Source: a virus. Taken from it: 64,000 nt of DNA. Location: IMG/VR virus record IMGVR_UViG_3300044971_002537, positions 62,001 to 126,000 of that record. One strand, 5' to 3'. Under the pieces are notes generated by a model. It worked only from the letters and a program-made list of their open reading frames with translations. It did not search any database and was not told where the DNA came from. Below are positions 12,238-20,308 of this stretch, one piece after another (position 1 is the stretch's first letter; the number at the start of each line of letters is the position of its first letter). The translations under genes and the position numbers were made by a program.

Positions 12238-12426
12238 CTAGCCTACCCATTTGGGCATGCTCTTGACTACCTTACAGGTCACTTCGGCAATCTCCACGGG
12301 GGTAGTTTGTGCATCATGCAGGTAGGCGATTGCTTCAGCTACCGCTACGGTGGCATTGACCGCCTCAACTGTGCGAGTCAAGTAACCACCCTCAGTGCAT
12401 ACTAACTTAACTTCGTAGTACTTCAT
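12238..12426 (-). CDS. Hypothetical protein (62 aa)
   Basis: ATG at 12426 follows CACCCCTAATGGAG. MKYYEVKLVCTEGGYLTRTV then EAVNATVAVAEAIAYLHDA gives a beta-beta-alpha pattern with a further strand (VEIAEVTCKVV), typical of a small phage domain. It follows the 89-residue gene after a single GAAA-loop hairpin and is probably in its operon. Confidence 0.65.
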   Translation of the reverse strand: MKYYEVKLVCTEGGYLTRTVEAVNATVAVAEAIAYLHDAQTTPVEIAEVTCKVVKSMPKWVG

Positions 12427-12446
12427 CAGAGAACTCCATTAGGGGT

Positions 12447-12461
12447 GGGGCTTTCGCCCCC
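12447..12461 (-). terminator. GAAA-loop hairpin between two genes
   Basis: RNA sense GGGGGC-GAAA-GCCCC, the hairpin-A half of the R elements without linker or hairpin B. It lies just ahead of the CACCCCT leader of the 62-residue gene. Confidence 0.55.
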
Positions 12462-12483
12462 TTAGGGAAAAGGTCAGATAGTC

Positions 12484-12753
12484 TTAGGCCTCAATACTAT
12501 CCCACCCTACTGGCGAGGCCTTAGCTGCCCGCATCTTCTCAGCGATAGCCACTAGTTGTTTGTCGGCCTCACTCCTTAGGTGCATTGGCATCTCCCACTT
12601 AGGGGGGGAGTAGTTGGTACTATGCCATGCACAGAATTCATCAGTAGTAGGGTTGCCGCCCCGGACAAGGGCAGACATCGTTACATCGAAGTCGAAGCCA
12701 GACTTTTCTTTGATTTCGCAGAATTCGATCATCAGGTCAGACAATTTGCCCAT
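12484..12753 (-). CDS. Hypothetical protein (89 aa)
   Basis: ATG at 12753 has GAGGAG ten bases upstream behind a CACCCCC leader. The sequence contains MIEFCEIKEKSGFDFDVTMS, a Trp/His motif (FCAWHSTNYSP) and a helix (RSEADKQLVAIAEKMRAAK). It has its own promoter (12787..12815). Function unknown. Confidence 0.65.
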   Translation of the reverse strand: MGKLSDLMIEFCEIKEKSGFDFDVTMSALVRGGNPTTDEFCAWHSTNYSPPKWEMPMHLRSEADKQLVAIAEKMRAAKASPVGWDSIEA

Positions 12754-12786
12754 TTTAACTCTCCTCAGGGGGTGAATGATAGGGGG

Positions 12787-12815
12787 ATTTTAGAGGATTC
12801 CCCCGAACCTGTCAA
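12787..12815 (-). promoter_or_regulatory. Sigma70-type promoter
   Basis: TTGACA-17 bp-TAAAAT on the minus strand, immediately after the stop of the 61-residue gene. Confidence 0.7.
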
Positions 12816-12817
12816 GC

Positions 12818-13003
12818 CTAGTAATTCCCCTTGTCCAACCATTCCTGATCGAGATATTCAGGAGCCGGATCATAGACGGCTGACGCGGTCTCAATCACGT
12901 CTGCGATCCAATTTTCCATTTTGGCATCTTCTTCGTTCAGAAGGGCCAACAATTCGTTGGTGTTGTTCAATTCAACGCTGGTGATTCGGTCGTCGTATCG
13001 CAT
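12818..13003 (-). CDS. Small acidic protein (61 aa)
   Basis: ATG at 13003 is chosen because it lies behind the recurring CACCCCT leader; the longer in-frame version begins in a promoter-like sequence. The protein is acidic (MRYDDRITSVELNNTNELLA then LLNEEDAKMENWIADVIETA) and mainly helical. Function unknown. Confidence 0.6.
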   Translation of the reverse strand: MRYDDRITSVELNNTNELLALLNEEDAKMENWIADVIETASAVYDPAPEYLDQEWLDKGNY

Positions 13004-13053
13004 CGTGGTATCTTTCGTCAGGGGTGAAACACTTGTCAGACAGTATACTATCG

Positions 13054-13218
13054 TCATTTTGTTTTGATTGCAACAGTAGATGTTCCATAATTTTTTACTT
13101 TTCGAATCAAATAACTCATTTCTTTCGAGGTGAAAACTACGTCACCACGTTTGGCGACGTGATAGCAGGCTGATGTTCCCATGAGGCGTGAACTGAAAGT
13201 GAATCCGTTGATTTCCAT
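13054..13218 (-). CDS. Hypothetical protein (54 aa)
   Basis: ATG at 13218 has AAGGACA upstream; an earlier in-frame ATG at 13278 lies within the promoter. MEINGFTFSSRLMGTSACYH then VAKRGDVVFTSKEMSYLIR suggests a small beta-sheet domain. It is the first gene of the 13.2-12.8 kb unit. Confidence 0.6.
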   Translation of the reverse strand: MEINGFTFSSRLMGTSACYHVAKRGDVVFTSKEMSYLIRKVKNYGTSTVAIKTK

Positions 13219-13255
13219 GACTGTTGTCCTTAGAGTGTTTTGAATTGACACGCGG

Positions 13256-13285
13256 ATCATACCATAGTTATCGGCCATGCGTCAA
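13256..13285 (-). promoter_or_regulatory. Sigma70-type promoter
   Basis: TTGACG-18 bp-TATGAT on the minus strand, 38 bp upstream of the ATG at 13218. Confidence 0.6.
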
Positions 13286-13439
13286 TACTCGCATCAATGA
13301 TTCGGCCAAAATAAAAAAACTTTTCTGGAATTGGTCGATGGCGTAGGGGGGTGGGGTTTTATCTCCTTAGGGGGAGGGGTCTGTACAGGTATGTTAAGAC
13401 GCCGGGGCCTGCTCAAAAGTAATGTCCCATCAAACCCAA

Positions 13440-14357
13440 TTAAACCCCACCCACGCAACGCCCCAGAAACCTCGACAGCGTAGCCGCATGGACATCGCAC
13501 GGTAAAGCCATAGCTATCTCTTTGAGAGTCTTCCCATCTTTCTTCATCTCTAATATCTTATCTTTGAACTCATCTAGTTTGCTCCCACGGTAGCTCATAT
13601 TAGATAATCTCTTCGAACTCAATTCACGACTTTCTCTACATGAGACACTCACCAAATGATCTGGATTACAGCACTTAAAGTTCTTGCAGTTCCTCTGTAC
13701 CATATAAGAGAAGTTTCCACAATGGTGCATATACGACACTCTATGTGGAATATACTTTTCTCCTCGCAATGAAACATTTGGTTTCTCATATTCCCAGCAG
13801 CCGGAATCCAGTATGACCAAATCGGGCTGCATTTTTTGCCAGATCTCTGAGTAGTCAACGCCTTTATCAGAGATGACTGTACGATTGTACAGGCACCATG
13901 AATCTAGACTTGACATGATTTCATTCTCTCTCCTCAGTAGATCTTTCTCATCACAGTCCTCGATATAGGCCATATAAAAACCATACTTGCCCCAGTCATT
14001 TTGCAGGTCTGTATTTTTGTGTAGTCCTCTATCAAGCTGCGATATATGTTTTTGGAATCTTGAGTATACATCAGCACTCGATCCTATGTAGACTTTTGTA
14101 CAGTCAGTTCTGACTATTGCATAAACTCCGCATTTGCCCTTGAAGAAATCTAGATCCTTCTTGCCAGATATAAATTTGCCAAAATGCTTAGTCTTCAGCT
14201 TATAGTGTTTCACTATCGACTTGAACTGAGTCTTAGAAATATTGTATTTCTTTATCAAGTCGTTATTAGTCATAGTGGAATACTCAGCCACTAAAGACCT
14301 AGTCTCTGCTGCCGTCAGCGGGTTATTGTTACTCAATTTGCCAATTGGTCTAGCCAT
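13440..14357 (-). CDS. Homing endonuclease with GIY-YIG and HNH-like domains
   Basis: 305 residues. Residues 1-60 have an HTH-like segment (NNDLIKKYNISKTQFKSIVK). A GIY-YIG nuclease follows at about 74-150: CGVYAIVRTDCTKVYIGSS, then SRFQKHISQL and a conserved glutamate in LLRRENEIM. Residues 190-240 resemble the HNH type with HRVSY...C-x-N-x-x-CCNPDHLV; the usual His before the first Cys is Gln here, so this part may only bind. The C-terminus carries a second HTH (LKEIAMALPCDVHAATLSRF). AT-rich and between genes, it looks mobile. The stop of the next HNH gene overlaps its start by one base. Confidence 0.8.
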   Translation of the reverse strand: MARPIGKLSNNNPLTAAETRSLVAEYSTMTNNDLIKKYNISKTQFKSIVKHYKLKTKHFGKFISGKKDLDFFKGKCGVYAIVRTDCTKVYIGSSADVYSRFQKHISQLDRGLHKNTDLQNDWGKYGFYMAYIEDCDEKDLLRRENEIMSSLDSWCLYNRTVISDKGVDYSEIWQKMQPDLVILDSGCWEYEKPNVSLRGEKYIPHRVSYMHHCGNFSYMVQRNCKNFKCCNPDHLVSVSCRESRELSSKRLSNMSYRGSKLDEFKDKILEMKKDGKTLKEIAMALPCDVHAATLSRFLGRCVGGV

Positions 14358-14776
14358 TATTCTTCCTTTGCTAAGATCGCTACTTCGGCTGGATATCCAC
14401 GATAGATACGCTTATGAAGCGTATCGTAAGACACCCCACATCTTGGATCTCTAGCCCATTCTGCGAGAGTGAGTTCTTCGCCAAAGGCTAGAACTCTCAC
14501 ATTATCGACACGATTATTTGCGTTTTCGATGGGTGACATCCTACGTAAGTTGCTTACGCGGTTGTCGAGCCGATCCCTATTAATATGGTCAATGACGATC
14601 CTAGGATCATCCTCGTTCATAACAACTCGGTGCATGCGGACTGTACAGCCGTCCACTACGGCCACCGCATATGTGTTCCTCAAAAACCACTTGTATCGGT
14701 TGAGCCGCACATAATCTTCAGGATCAACCTCAGCATACTTGCCAGCACCAGCAACACCAGACAACCAAAGTTTCAT
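14357..14776 (-). CDS. HNH homing endonuclease (AP2-associated type)
   Basis: 139 residues from ATG 14776, with AAGG upstream; a GTG two codons earlier is possible. The start KYAEVDPEDYVRLNRYKWFL has the pattern found before HNH cores of this class. The core is MHRVVM...VIDHINRDRLDNRVSNLR, with conserved ENANNR after it, matching HNH homing enzymes of phages. The C-terminal segment (LTLAEWARDPRCGVSYDTLH then KRIYRGYP) is a NUMOD-like DNA-binding part. Tandem with the GIY-YIG/HNH gene. Confidence 0.85.
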   Translation of the reverse strand: MKLWLSGVAGAGKYAEVDPEDYVRLNRYKWFLRNTYAVAVVDGCTVRMHRVVMNEDDPRIVIDHINRDRLDNRVSNLRRMSPIENANNRVDNVRVLAFGEELTLAEWARDPRCGVSYDTLHKRIYRGYPAEVAILAKEE

Positions 14777-14806
14777 GGCCACGCCTTATAAGAACCACAT
14801 AATAGA

Positions 14807-14833
14807 AGAGTACGGGCACACCGCCCGTACTCT
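14807..14833. terminator. Perfect 11-bp hairpin at the divergence point
   Basis: AGAGTACGGGC and GCCCGTACTCT are exact inverted repeats separated by five bases. It lies between the leftward HNH gene and the rightward late region. No strong U run on either strand; it may act as a boundary or an mRNA 5' hairpin. Confidence 0.6.
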
Positions 14834-14874
14834 TATACGTTATTTCCACTAATGACAGCCATATTTAGATAAAA

Positions 14875-14886
14875 GCGTATATAATA
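14875..14886 (+). promoter_or_regulatory. Putative late promoter box L1 (GCGTATATAATA)
   Basis: The box GCGTATATAATA has no -35 partner at the usual distance. It lies 35 bp upstream of the first rightward gene and is followed 24 bp later by CTTTTTACTG, as at L5. Similar GCGTATWTA boxes precede four other late units. Confidence 0.6.
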
Positions 14887-14920
14887 GGGAGACTTCTCTT
14901 TTTACTGATGACTTGAGGTC

Positions 14921-15094
14921 ATGATGAAACTCGTAATTAATGGTGATACTCGCTATGTGGCTATGGCCACAGCAGAACTAAAGAAGCGAATTGAAGATGA
15001 GCTTCTTATGCCCGATCCCCCAAAGGAGATGGCGAAAGCTATCCTAGGTAAAATCCGTGAAAAAGCTGACAGAGATTCCCAAGGAACACCTTGA
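14921..15094 (+). CDS. Hypothetical protein (57 aa), first gene of the late region
   Basis: ATG at 14921 with TTGAGGT upstream; TGA at 15094. The product starts MMKLVINGDTRYVAMATAEL and has a helical, charged remainder. Its 3' end overlaps the sigma-like gene by 38 bp in another frame, suggesting coupling. Function unknown. Confidence 0.6.
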   Translation: MMKLVINGDTRYVAMATAELKKRIEDELLMPDPPKEMAKAILGKIREKADRDSQGTP

Positions 15095-15506
15095 TATTAT
15101 CTACTTCGTCGTAGATAAAGTCAAGAAGAAACCTTTCTCATTCATGACCGAGGAAGATATTTCCCAAGAGGCCATGATTATAGCATGCCAAGTTTATGAG
15201 AAATGGGATGGGGTGAGATCTCTAGAGTTCTTCCTCATGTACTCCGTTTCAAAGCGACTAATTTCCTTATCACGAAGTTACTACAAAAATCATGAGAAGA
15301 GGTCTGTGTTAGATTTCTCAGAGATTCTGGAACACCCAACTGAAGAATATGATCAGGTTACACCAGATCTCGTTGATTATATTCTAAACAATCTGTCGGT
15401 AAGTATGCGAGCCGACTATTTAAGATGGGCAAATGGGGTGTCTCTACCTTCGGCGAGACGAGCAGCCCTCATAAAAGTAGTTAAGGATCTAGTCGATGGC
15501 CAGTAA
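15057..15506 (+). CDS. Sigma-factor-like protein (candidate late sigma)
   Basis: 149 residues from GTG 15057. Residues 35-80 (MTEEDISQEAMIIACQVYEK, then SLEFFLMYSVSKRLISLSR) match sigma70 region 2: the E-D-x-x-Q-E-A helix that meets polymerase and the following -10 recognition helix. The C-terminus (SMRADYLRWANGVSLPSARR) could be a short region-4 remnant. T4 gp55, the late sigma, is 185 residues and also reduced. The first late promoter box lies just upstream, so this protein may direct polymerase to the GCGTATWTA boxes; that link is inference. It overlaps the next gene by 11 bp. Confidence 0.65.
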   Translation: MKKLTEIPKEHLDIIYFVVDKVKKKPFSFMTEEDISQEAMIIACQVYEKWDGVRSLEFFLMYSVSKRLISLSRSYYKNHEKRSVLDFSEILEHPTEEYDQVTPDLVDYILNNLSVSMRADYLRWANGVSLPSARRAALIKVVKDLVDGQ

Positions 15507-16311
15507 TATAGCTAAGGCTAAGGGTAGACTCAGTAAAGCTGAGTGGGACTATATCGAGAAACACTGCGATAAGATGACGGCTGACCAGATGGCCAAAAAT
15601 CTTGGGCGGGATATCGAGCCCGTTAGGCTCTATCTGCAAAAAATCGGCAAGACCAAGAACAAGAAAGAGGCCTTTGAGGTTCAGGCCGAATATGACATCA
15701 AGACTCGCCCATTCTGGAAAGAGCTACAAGGACAGTTCAGTAAAGAGGAACTAGAGATGTTCCTTTATCACTGGAAGCAAATTATTGCCCAGTTCCGCAG
15801 AGACGTACTCGCAACTGAGGAACTTCAGATCATTGATACGATCAAACTAGAAGTCCTAATGAATAGGGCTCTTCGTGAGCAGCAGCAGACGATCGAGACC
15901 GTCAGAGATCTAGAAGAGCAGATTGCTGTAGAAGACGCCAAAGCAGTTGCCGATCGCGACAAGGAGCATCATTTCTCTTTACAGAGGCAGGTGGCTTCGC
16001 TGCGTTCCGCCAAAGAGGCTTTGGGTAGGGACTATAAGGAGCTACAAACTAAAAAATCGGCCATGTTCAAGGATCTTAAGGCCACTAGAGAGCAGCGAGT
16101 CCAAAAACTTGAAAGTAATAAGACTACCTTTGCTGGGTTAATGAGCAAGCTCCTACAGGACCCAGACTTCTTTGAAGAGCAAGGTAGATTGATGGAGATG
16201 ATGAGGCTTGCCGCACAGGGAGCCAAAGAAGAGCTTGGTTCTTATCACACCTTTGCTGATTCTAAGGTGGATCGTATCATTCTCTCGCATGAAACGGTTG
16301 GCGATGAATGA
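15496..16311 (+). CDS. Probable terminase small subunit (HTH plus coiled coil)
   Basis: 271 residues. The N-terminus has an HTH-like segment (LSKAEWDYIEKHCDKMTADQ then MAKNLGRDIEPVRLYLQKI). Long charged helices follow at about 70-220, consistent with an oligomerising coiled coil. The domain order (DNA-binding head, coiled-coil core) and the position two genes to several genes before the large terminase, next to an HNH gene, fit a small terminase that recognises the packaging site. It could also be a non-packaging DNA-binding protein. The end overlaps the HNH gene as ATGA. Confidence 0.55.
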   Translation: MASNIAKAKGRLSKAEWDYIEKHCDKMTADQMAKNLGRDIEPVRLYLQKIGKTKNKKEAFEVQAEYDIKTRPFWKELQGQFSKEELEMFLYHWKQIIAQFRRDVLATEELQIIDTIKLEVLMNRALREQQQTIETVRDLEEQIAVEDAKAVADRDKEHHFSLQRQVASLRSAKEALGRDYKELQTKKSAMFKDLKATREQRVQKLESNKTTFAGLMSKLLQDPDFFEEQGRLMEMMRLAAQGAKEELGSYHTFADSKVDRIILSHETVGDE

Positions 16312-16571
16312 AAAGAGATTATGACTGCCCATTTTATAAGGAAGCCAGACTTGCTTGTATCAAGCGAGACAAGAAGAGATGCCAAATGCCGGGGTGTAAG
16401 GCAAAGAAGAAGTTAGTGGTCCATCACATAGAAAGGTGGAGCGATGCCCCATCTCTTCGGTTCGAACTGTTCAACTTAGTAACTTTGTGTAAAACCTGCC
16501 ATGACTCCATAAAGGACAAGGAGCTTCATTATGCCCCTTTATTTAGGAGTATCATAAATGGATACAATTAA
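16308..16571 (+). CDS. HNH nuclease (packaging-associated position)
   Basis: 87 residues. The core is complete: RCQMPGCKAKKKLVVHHIER, then a conserved Asn in FELFNLVTLCKTCHDSI. It is the small free-standing type often found beside terminase genes in HK97-like phages, where it can be needed for packaging-related cleavage. It overlaps both neighbours by a few bases and is on the operon strand, unlike a homing gene. A mobile HNH is the alternative. Confidence 0.85.
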   Translation: MKRDYDCPFYKEARLACIKRDKKRCQMPGCKAKKKLVVHHIERWSDAPSLRFELFNLVTLCKTCHDSIKDKELHYAPLFRSIINGYN

Positions 16572-17205
16572 GTCAATCATAGAAAACTACGGGACGATAT
16601 CGTTTGTCGTCGTTGGAGCTTTCGCCTTTATCGCACGCTGTAGGAGGTATATCAAAAATGCAATTAGATCCTTTGTACTCGGTGACCGCTTTCATGTCGT
16701 TTTTGGTGACAGCCCCGCAGAGGCTATTAAGGCGATTTATGACGCAATTCAGACCTCCTATGAGGTCTGTGAACTTCGGCAGCAGATTACAGAAAGGCAT
16801 ATCGAAATTGGAATATTCATCTGCGATACCAAAGGTAGATGCACATGGAGTAACTCATACCTCAATGAGTTATTTTGTCTTGACTCGAAAGATATGATGG
16901 GATTTGGATGGCTGCAAGCCGTTAGGCCGGGGGACAGGAAAAGAGTAAATGATCATTGGCTCTATTCTATACAAAACGACATCGCGTACGATTGTGACTA
17001 TACTCTAGTTAACAAGAAGAACAATTTGTTAACTGATATAACATCTACAGCTATGGCTGTAAAGGATGATACTGGCACTGTTCAGTGCTATCTAGGATAC
17101 GTCAAGGTAAATGCAATAAGGGGAACAAATGGAGATCTATTACGACACGAGGGAGAAAACTCCGTGGACATTCTTCACAGAGAAAACAACAAAGAAAACT
17201 CTTAA
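16558..17205 (+). CDS. Membrane-anchored PAS-domain protein
   Basis: 215 residues. A hydrophobic segment near the N-terminus (ISFVVVGAFAFIARC, 14-28) followed by basic residues suggests a membrane anchor with the rest in the cytoplasm. Residues 82-190 read as a PAS fold: EIGIFICDTKGRCTWSNSYL, LNELFCLDSKDMMGFGWLQA, VRPGDRKRV and a C-terminal IGYVKV-like strand (CYLGYVKVN). PAS domains bind ligands or partners and normally belong to sensors; no kinase or output domain follows. Its last 77 bp overlap the ERCC4-like gene. A PAS protein in a packaging operon is unusual. Confidence 0.75.
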   Translation: MDTIKSIIENYGTISFVVVGAFAFIARCRRYIKNAIRSFVLGDRFHVVFGDSPAEAIKAIYDAIQTSYEVCELRQQITERHIEIGIFICDTKGRCTWSNSYLNELFCLDSKDMMGFGWLQAVRPGDRKRVNDHWLYSIQNDIAYDCDYTLVNKKNNLLTDITSTAMAVKDDTGTVQCYLGYVKVNAIRGTNGDLLRHEGENSVDILHRENNKENS

Positions 17206-17632
17206 GTGTGGAGATTACACCACATCTATCCTTATTGGCAAATATGCTGTAGAGAGAAAAGCATCTACTGGCGAAATCTATATGAATCTTGGCAGAACCA
17301 AGAATATGGAGCGATTCCATAGAGAAGTTGACAAGCTTCTTCTTTTAGAAAAGGCAGAATGCGTCTTTGAGTTTTCAGAGTCTGACATCTACTGCTTCCC
17401 TGAGAATTCTGGCATACCAAAGCTCAGAAGACCATCAGTAAAAGAGATAGCCAGTGGCAAATATTCTAGGGGAGAGAGAGTTGATGCTTGGTCGGAGCTT
17501 CGTATAAATGGGCGACATCTTAAAACCTTGATAGATAGAGTGGCGGCTAAAATGCCGGTAGTATTCTGCGGAAATCGGCGTAGTGCTGAAGATTATGTCC
17601 TTGGGCGATTTAAAGAGCTAGAGCAATGTTAG
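17129..17632 (+). CDS. ERCC4-domain nuclease
   Basis: 167 residues. The XPF/Mus81 ERCC4 pattern is visible: YYDTREKTPW (D6, R8, E9), LKCGDYTTSILIGKYAVERK (G-D-Y then E-R-K at 44-46) and a following helix with RFHREVDKL. The usual ERK-x-x-x-D has Gly-Glu at the last position here, so activity needs checking. Such enzymes cut branched DNA; in a packaging operon it could resolve branched concatemers before packaging (inference). The gene starts within the PAS gene and ends overlapping the SPFH gene. Confidence 0.75.
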   Translation: MEIYYDTREKTPWTFFTEKTTKKTLKCGDYTTSILIGKYAVERKASTGEIYMNLGRTKNMERFHREVDKLLLLEKAECVFEFSESDIYCFPENSGIPKLRRPSVKEIASGKYSRGERVDAWSELRINGRHLKTLIDRVAAKMPVVFCGNRRSAEDYVLGRFKELEQC

Positions 17633-18159
17633 ACCTACTAACTCAGATCATCCAGTTTATTTGGGAACTTCTTCCAAGGCCCACAATTGTTGGCCCAATG
17701 GAGGAGGCAGTTTGTTTTTGGTTTGGCCGATGGGGGCGACGAAAAGGTCCGGGCCTCTATCTGATATGGCCACTTATCCAGTACTGGCGAGTTCACACAA
17801 TAGCAAGCCAAATCTGTGAGACTGCAATTATTGCTGTAACTTCCGCCGACGATAAAGACTGGCAGTGGAGGCTTGGGATCGAATATGAGATTCATGATGT
17901 CTTGAAGTATGAAACGGCACAGTTTAGCGGTCAGAACCATTTAGAAATGCTGGGTGGTGCTGCCCTAGTCCGAATTATCAGCCAATTGTCAGGTGATCAA
18001 ATTAAAGAAGCTGGTGTTTGGCGGATATGCAACAAGATCAAAACTAGAATTGCTGATTCGGCAGACCAGCGTGGAATGAGAGTACTAGGAGTTAGGCCCA
18101 TTATGGCGTCTCGCTGTCGGCCATTCTTTGTGTCTCAGGCAGAACGGCTAGTTGACTAG
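17626..18159 (+). CDS. Band-7/SPFH (stomatin-like) domain protein
   Basis: 177 residues. After a hydrophobic start (LDLLTQIIQFIWELLPRP), the segment EAVCFWFGRWGRRKGPGLYL then IWPLIQYWRVHTIASQICET matches the SPFH opening (G-R-x-x-x-x-GPG-L-x-x-x-P). A beta-rich part with AVTSADDKDWQWRLGIEYEI follows and then helices. SPFH proteins form rings at membranes. Its presence next to a PAS membrane protein and the terminase suggests a membrane-associated function during assembly, which is inference. It is shorter than cellular stomatins (about 280). Confidence 0.65.
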   Translation: MLDLLTQIIQFIWELLPRPTIVGPMEEAVCFWFGRWGRRKGPGLYLIWPLIQYWRVHTIASQICETAIIAVTSADDKDWQWRLGIEYEIHDVLKYETAQFSGQNHLEMLGGAALVRIISQLSGDQIKEAGVWRICNKIKTRIADSADQRGMRVLGVRPIMASRCRPFFVSQAERLVD

Positions 18160-18252
18160 GGCGTAACGGCATACAAGGGGTAGGTCGGCCCATTTTTTCT
18201 TTTACTGTGGGCTTCTTTCGCCCAATTCAAATTTAGTGGAACAACGTGCAGC

Positions 18253-20241
18253 TTGGAAAAATTAACCAAACAAGTCTTACGCGAACTCAACGAAGCATAT
18301 TTGACCAAGTATGTAAAGGAAGAGCCAGCATATAACCCATTAGATATCTTGAGAACAGACGATAACTTAGACTTCGAGAAAAAGGTAGCGTGGTTATTAT
18401 CTCAGCCTGAGTATTTTGCTTTTCTGTGTCATCACATTCTAAACGTAGACATACTACCATTCCAGAATGTGGTTCTTCAAGAATTGTGGGTAAGAAAATA
18501 CCCTATGCTAATCGGCAGTCGAGGAAGCTCTAAGAGCTTTATGCTTGCATTGTATTCCCTGATGCGTGCGTTGATTATGCCCAACAGGAGAATACTTGTT
18601 GCGGGAGCGGCCTTTAGACAGTCTAAGTTTATTCATGAATATATGGAAACCATATGGAAGGGGGCTCCTCTTTTAAGGGACTTAGTAGATCAAGATAGTG
18701 GTCCTACCAGATCTCCAGACATGTGTAGGTTTGGCATTAATGGGTCTACCATAACATGTATTCCAATTGGTACTGGTGAGAAGATAAGAGGGTATCGCTG
18801 CCAAGACCTATTGATCGAAGAATTCAGCTCTCACTCTAGGGAAATCTTTGAAACCGTTATCGCGGGCTTCGGTAACGTATCAGCCGCTCCTGCTGATGTG
18901 GTTAGAAGACGAGCCGCTGAAGAGATGGCCGCTGAAAGAGGAATTGACCCATTGTTGCTAGGAGCCAACGACCTAGCTATGGGAAATCAAATTATTTTGT
19001 GCGGAACTGCGTTCTATGATTTTAACCATTTCGCTGATTATTGGAAGAAGTATAAGCAGATTATTGCCTCAAAGGGTGATCCAAGGAGAGTCAGAGAGCT
19101 ATTTCCAGAGGGAGTCCCAGAGGGGTTCAATTGGAAAGATTATTCAGTAATTAGAATACCATACGAGGTTCTACCCAAGGGCTTTATGGATGAGGGAAAC
19201 GTGGCTAGATCTAAGGCGTCTGTTCATAGTGGTATCTTCAATATGGAATGGGGAGCGGTATTTGTCACTGATAGTAATGGGTTTTTCAAACGAAGCCTGA
19301 TCGAGTCTTGTGTTACTAATGAACATAATGAGGTTATTCTCCCATCTGGCCCAGTTGTATTCGATGCTGCGATAAAGGGCAACCCAGCCGCCAGATACAT
19401 CATAGGGGTCGACCCGGCTTCCGAAATCGACAACTTCTCCATAGTGGTCTTGGAACTCTATCAAGACCATAGAAGAATAGTACACTGCTGGACTACTACT
19501 CGTCAGTCTCACACGGAAAGAGTTAAGCTTGGTCTAACTACTGAGGATAACTTTTACAGTTACGCTGCTAGAAAGATTCGTGAGCTTATGCGTGTATTCC
19601 CTACTGAGCGTATCATGCTGGACTCTCAGGGGGGCGGTGTCGCGGTTAACGAAGCCCTACACGAAACCTCTAATTTGCATCCCGGCGAAGTCCCCTTCTG
19701 GCCCGTAATTGACGAAGACAAAGAGAAGCCGACAGATGATGAAGCTGGGCTCCATATCATTGAGTTGGTCAATTTCGCCAAGGCTGAATGGACCTCTGAG
19801 GCTAATCATGGTTTAAGAAAGGACCTAGAGGATAAGACCTTGTTGTTCCCTAAGTTCGATCCTATCGTCCTCGGTCTAGCCGCTGAACAAGATAAGATCA
19901 ATAATAAGCTCTATGACACACTAGAAGACTGTGTTATGGAAATTGAGGAGATGAAGAACGAGCTTGTCCTAATCGAGATAACCAAGACCCCGAATGGGCG
20001 AGATAGATGGGATACTCCGGACATCAAGGTTGGGGCTAACAAGAAAAAGAAGATGAGGAAGGATAGGTATTCTGCTTTACTGATGGCGAATATGGGGGCT
20101 AGAAACTTCTCGTTAGTTGGTCAGGCGGCATACGAAAGCTACGGAGGGTTCTCTAGTGGAGTAGTCGGTAAAAAGGCTAAGTTGGCCTACATTGCTCCGC
20201 AGTGGTTTAAGGATGCTCAAAATGCATATGATGGATATTGA
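18253..20241 (+). CDS. terL: Terminase large subunit
   Basis: 662 residues from TTG 18253; no ATG is available near the N-terminus. The packaging ATPase has a Walker A (IGSRGSSKSFML, about 92-103) and Walker B (DLLIEEFS). The C-terminal RNase-H-like nuclease has IIGVDPASEIDNFSIVV (first Asp) and RIMLDSQGGGVAVNEAL, with a third acid likely near YDTLEDCV. It pumps DNA into the prohead and cuts concatemers. Upstream (18160-18252) lie TTCTTTTACTG and a GGGC/GCCC hairpin but no clear promoter. The protein is longer than typical (about 450-600), with an extension in the nuclease half. Confidence 0.92.
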   Translation: MEKLTKQVLRELNEAYLTKYVKEEPAYNPLDILRTDDNLDFEKKVAWLLSQPEYFAFLCHHILNVDILPFQNVVLQELWVRKYPMLIGSRGSSKSFMLALYSLMRALIMPNRRILVAGAAFRQSKFIHEYMETIWKGAPLLRDLVDQDSGPTRSPDMCRFGINGSTITCIPIGTGEKIRGYRCQDLLIEEFSSHSREIFETVIAGFGNVSAAPADVVRRRAAEEMAAERGIDPLLLGANDLAMGNQIILCGTAFYDFNHFADYWKKYKQIIASKGDPRRVRELFPEGVPEGFNWKDYSVIRIPYEVLPKGFMDEGNVARSKASVHSGIFNMEWGAVFVTDSNGFFKRSLIESCVTNEHNEVILPSGPVVFDAAIKGNPAARYIIGVDPASEIDNFSIVVLELYQDHRRIVHCWTTTRQSHTERVKLGLTTEDNFYSYAARKIRELMRVFPTERIMLDSQGGGVAVNEALHETSNLHPGEVPFWPVIDEDKEKPTDDEAGLHIIELVNFAKAEWTSEANHGLRKDLEDKTLLFPKFDPIVLGLAAEQDKINNKLYDTLEDCVMEIEEMKNELVLIEITKTPNGRDRWDTPDIKVGANKKKKMRKDRYSALLMANMGARNFSLVGQAAYESYGGFSSGVVGKKAKLAYIAPQWFKDAQNAYDGY

Positions 20242-20308
20242 GCTTCCTACGTCAGCTCGATCGTATTAAATTGTGCAAGCACAATTCAATTACAATCGGA
20301 ATAAGCAA

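Noticed and set aside
13042-13073. Promoter TTGCAA/TATACT upstream of the 61-residue gene
   Set aside because: The spacer is about 20 bp, outside the usual range, although the -10 hexamer alone is good.
19171-19512. Antisense frame in the terminase gene
   Set aside because: Shadow of the large terminase; no start signal and no recognised domain.
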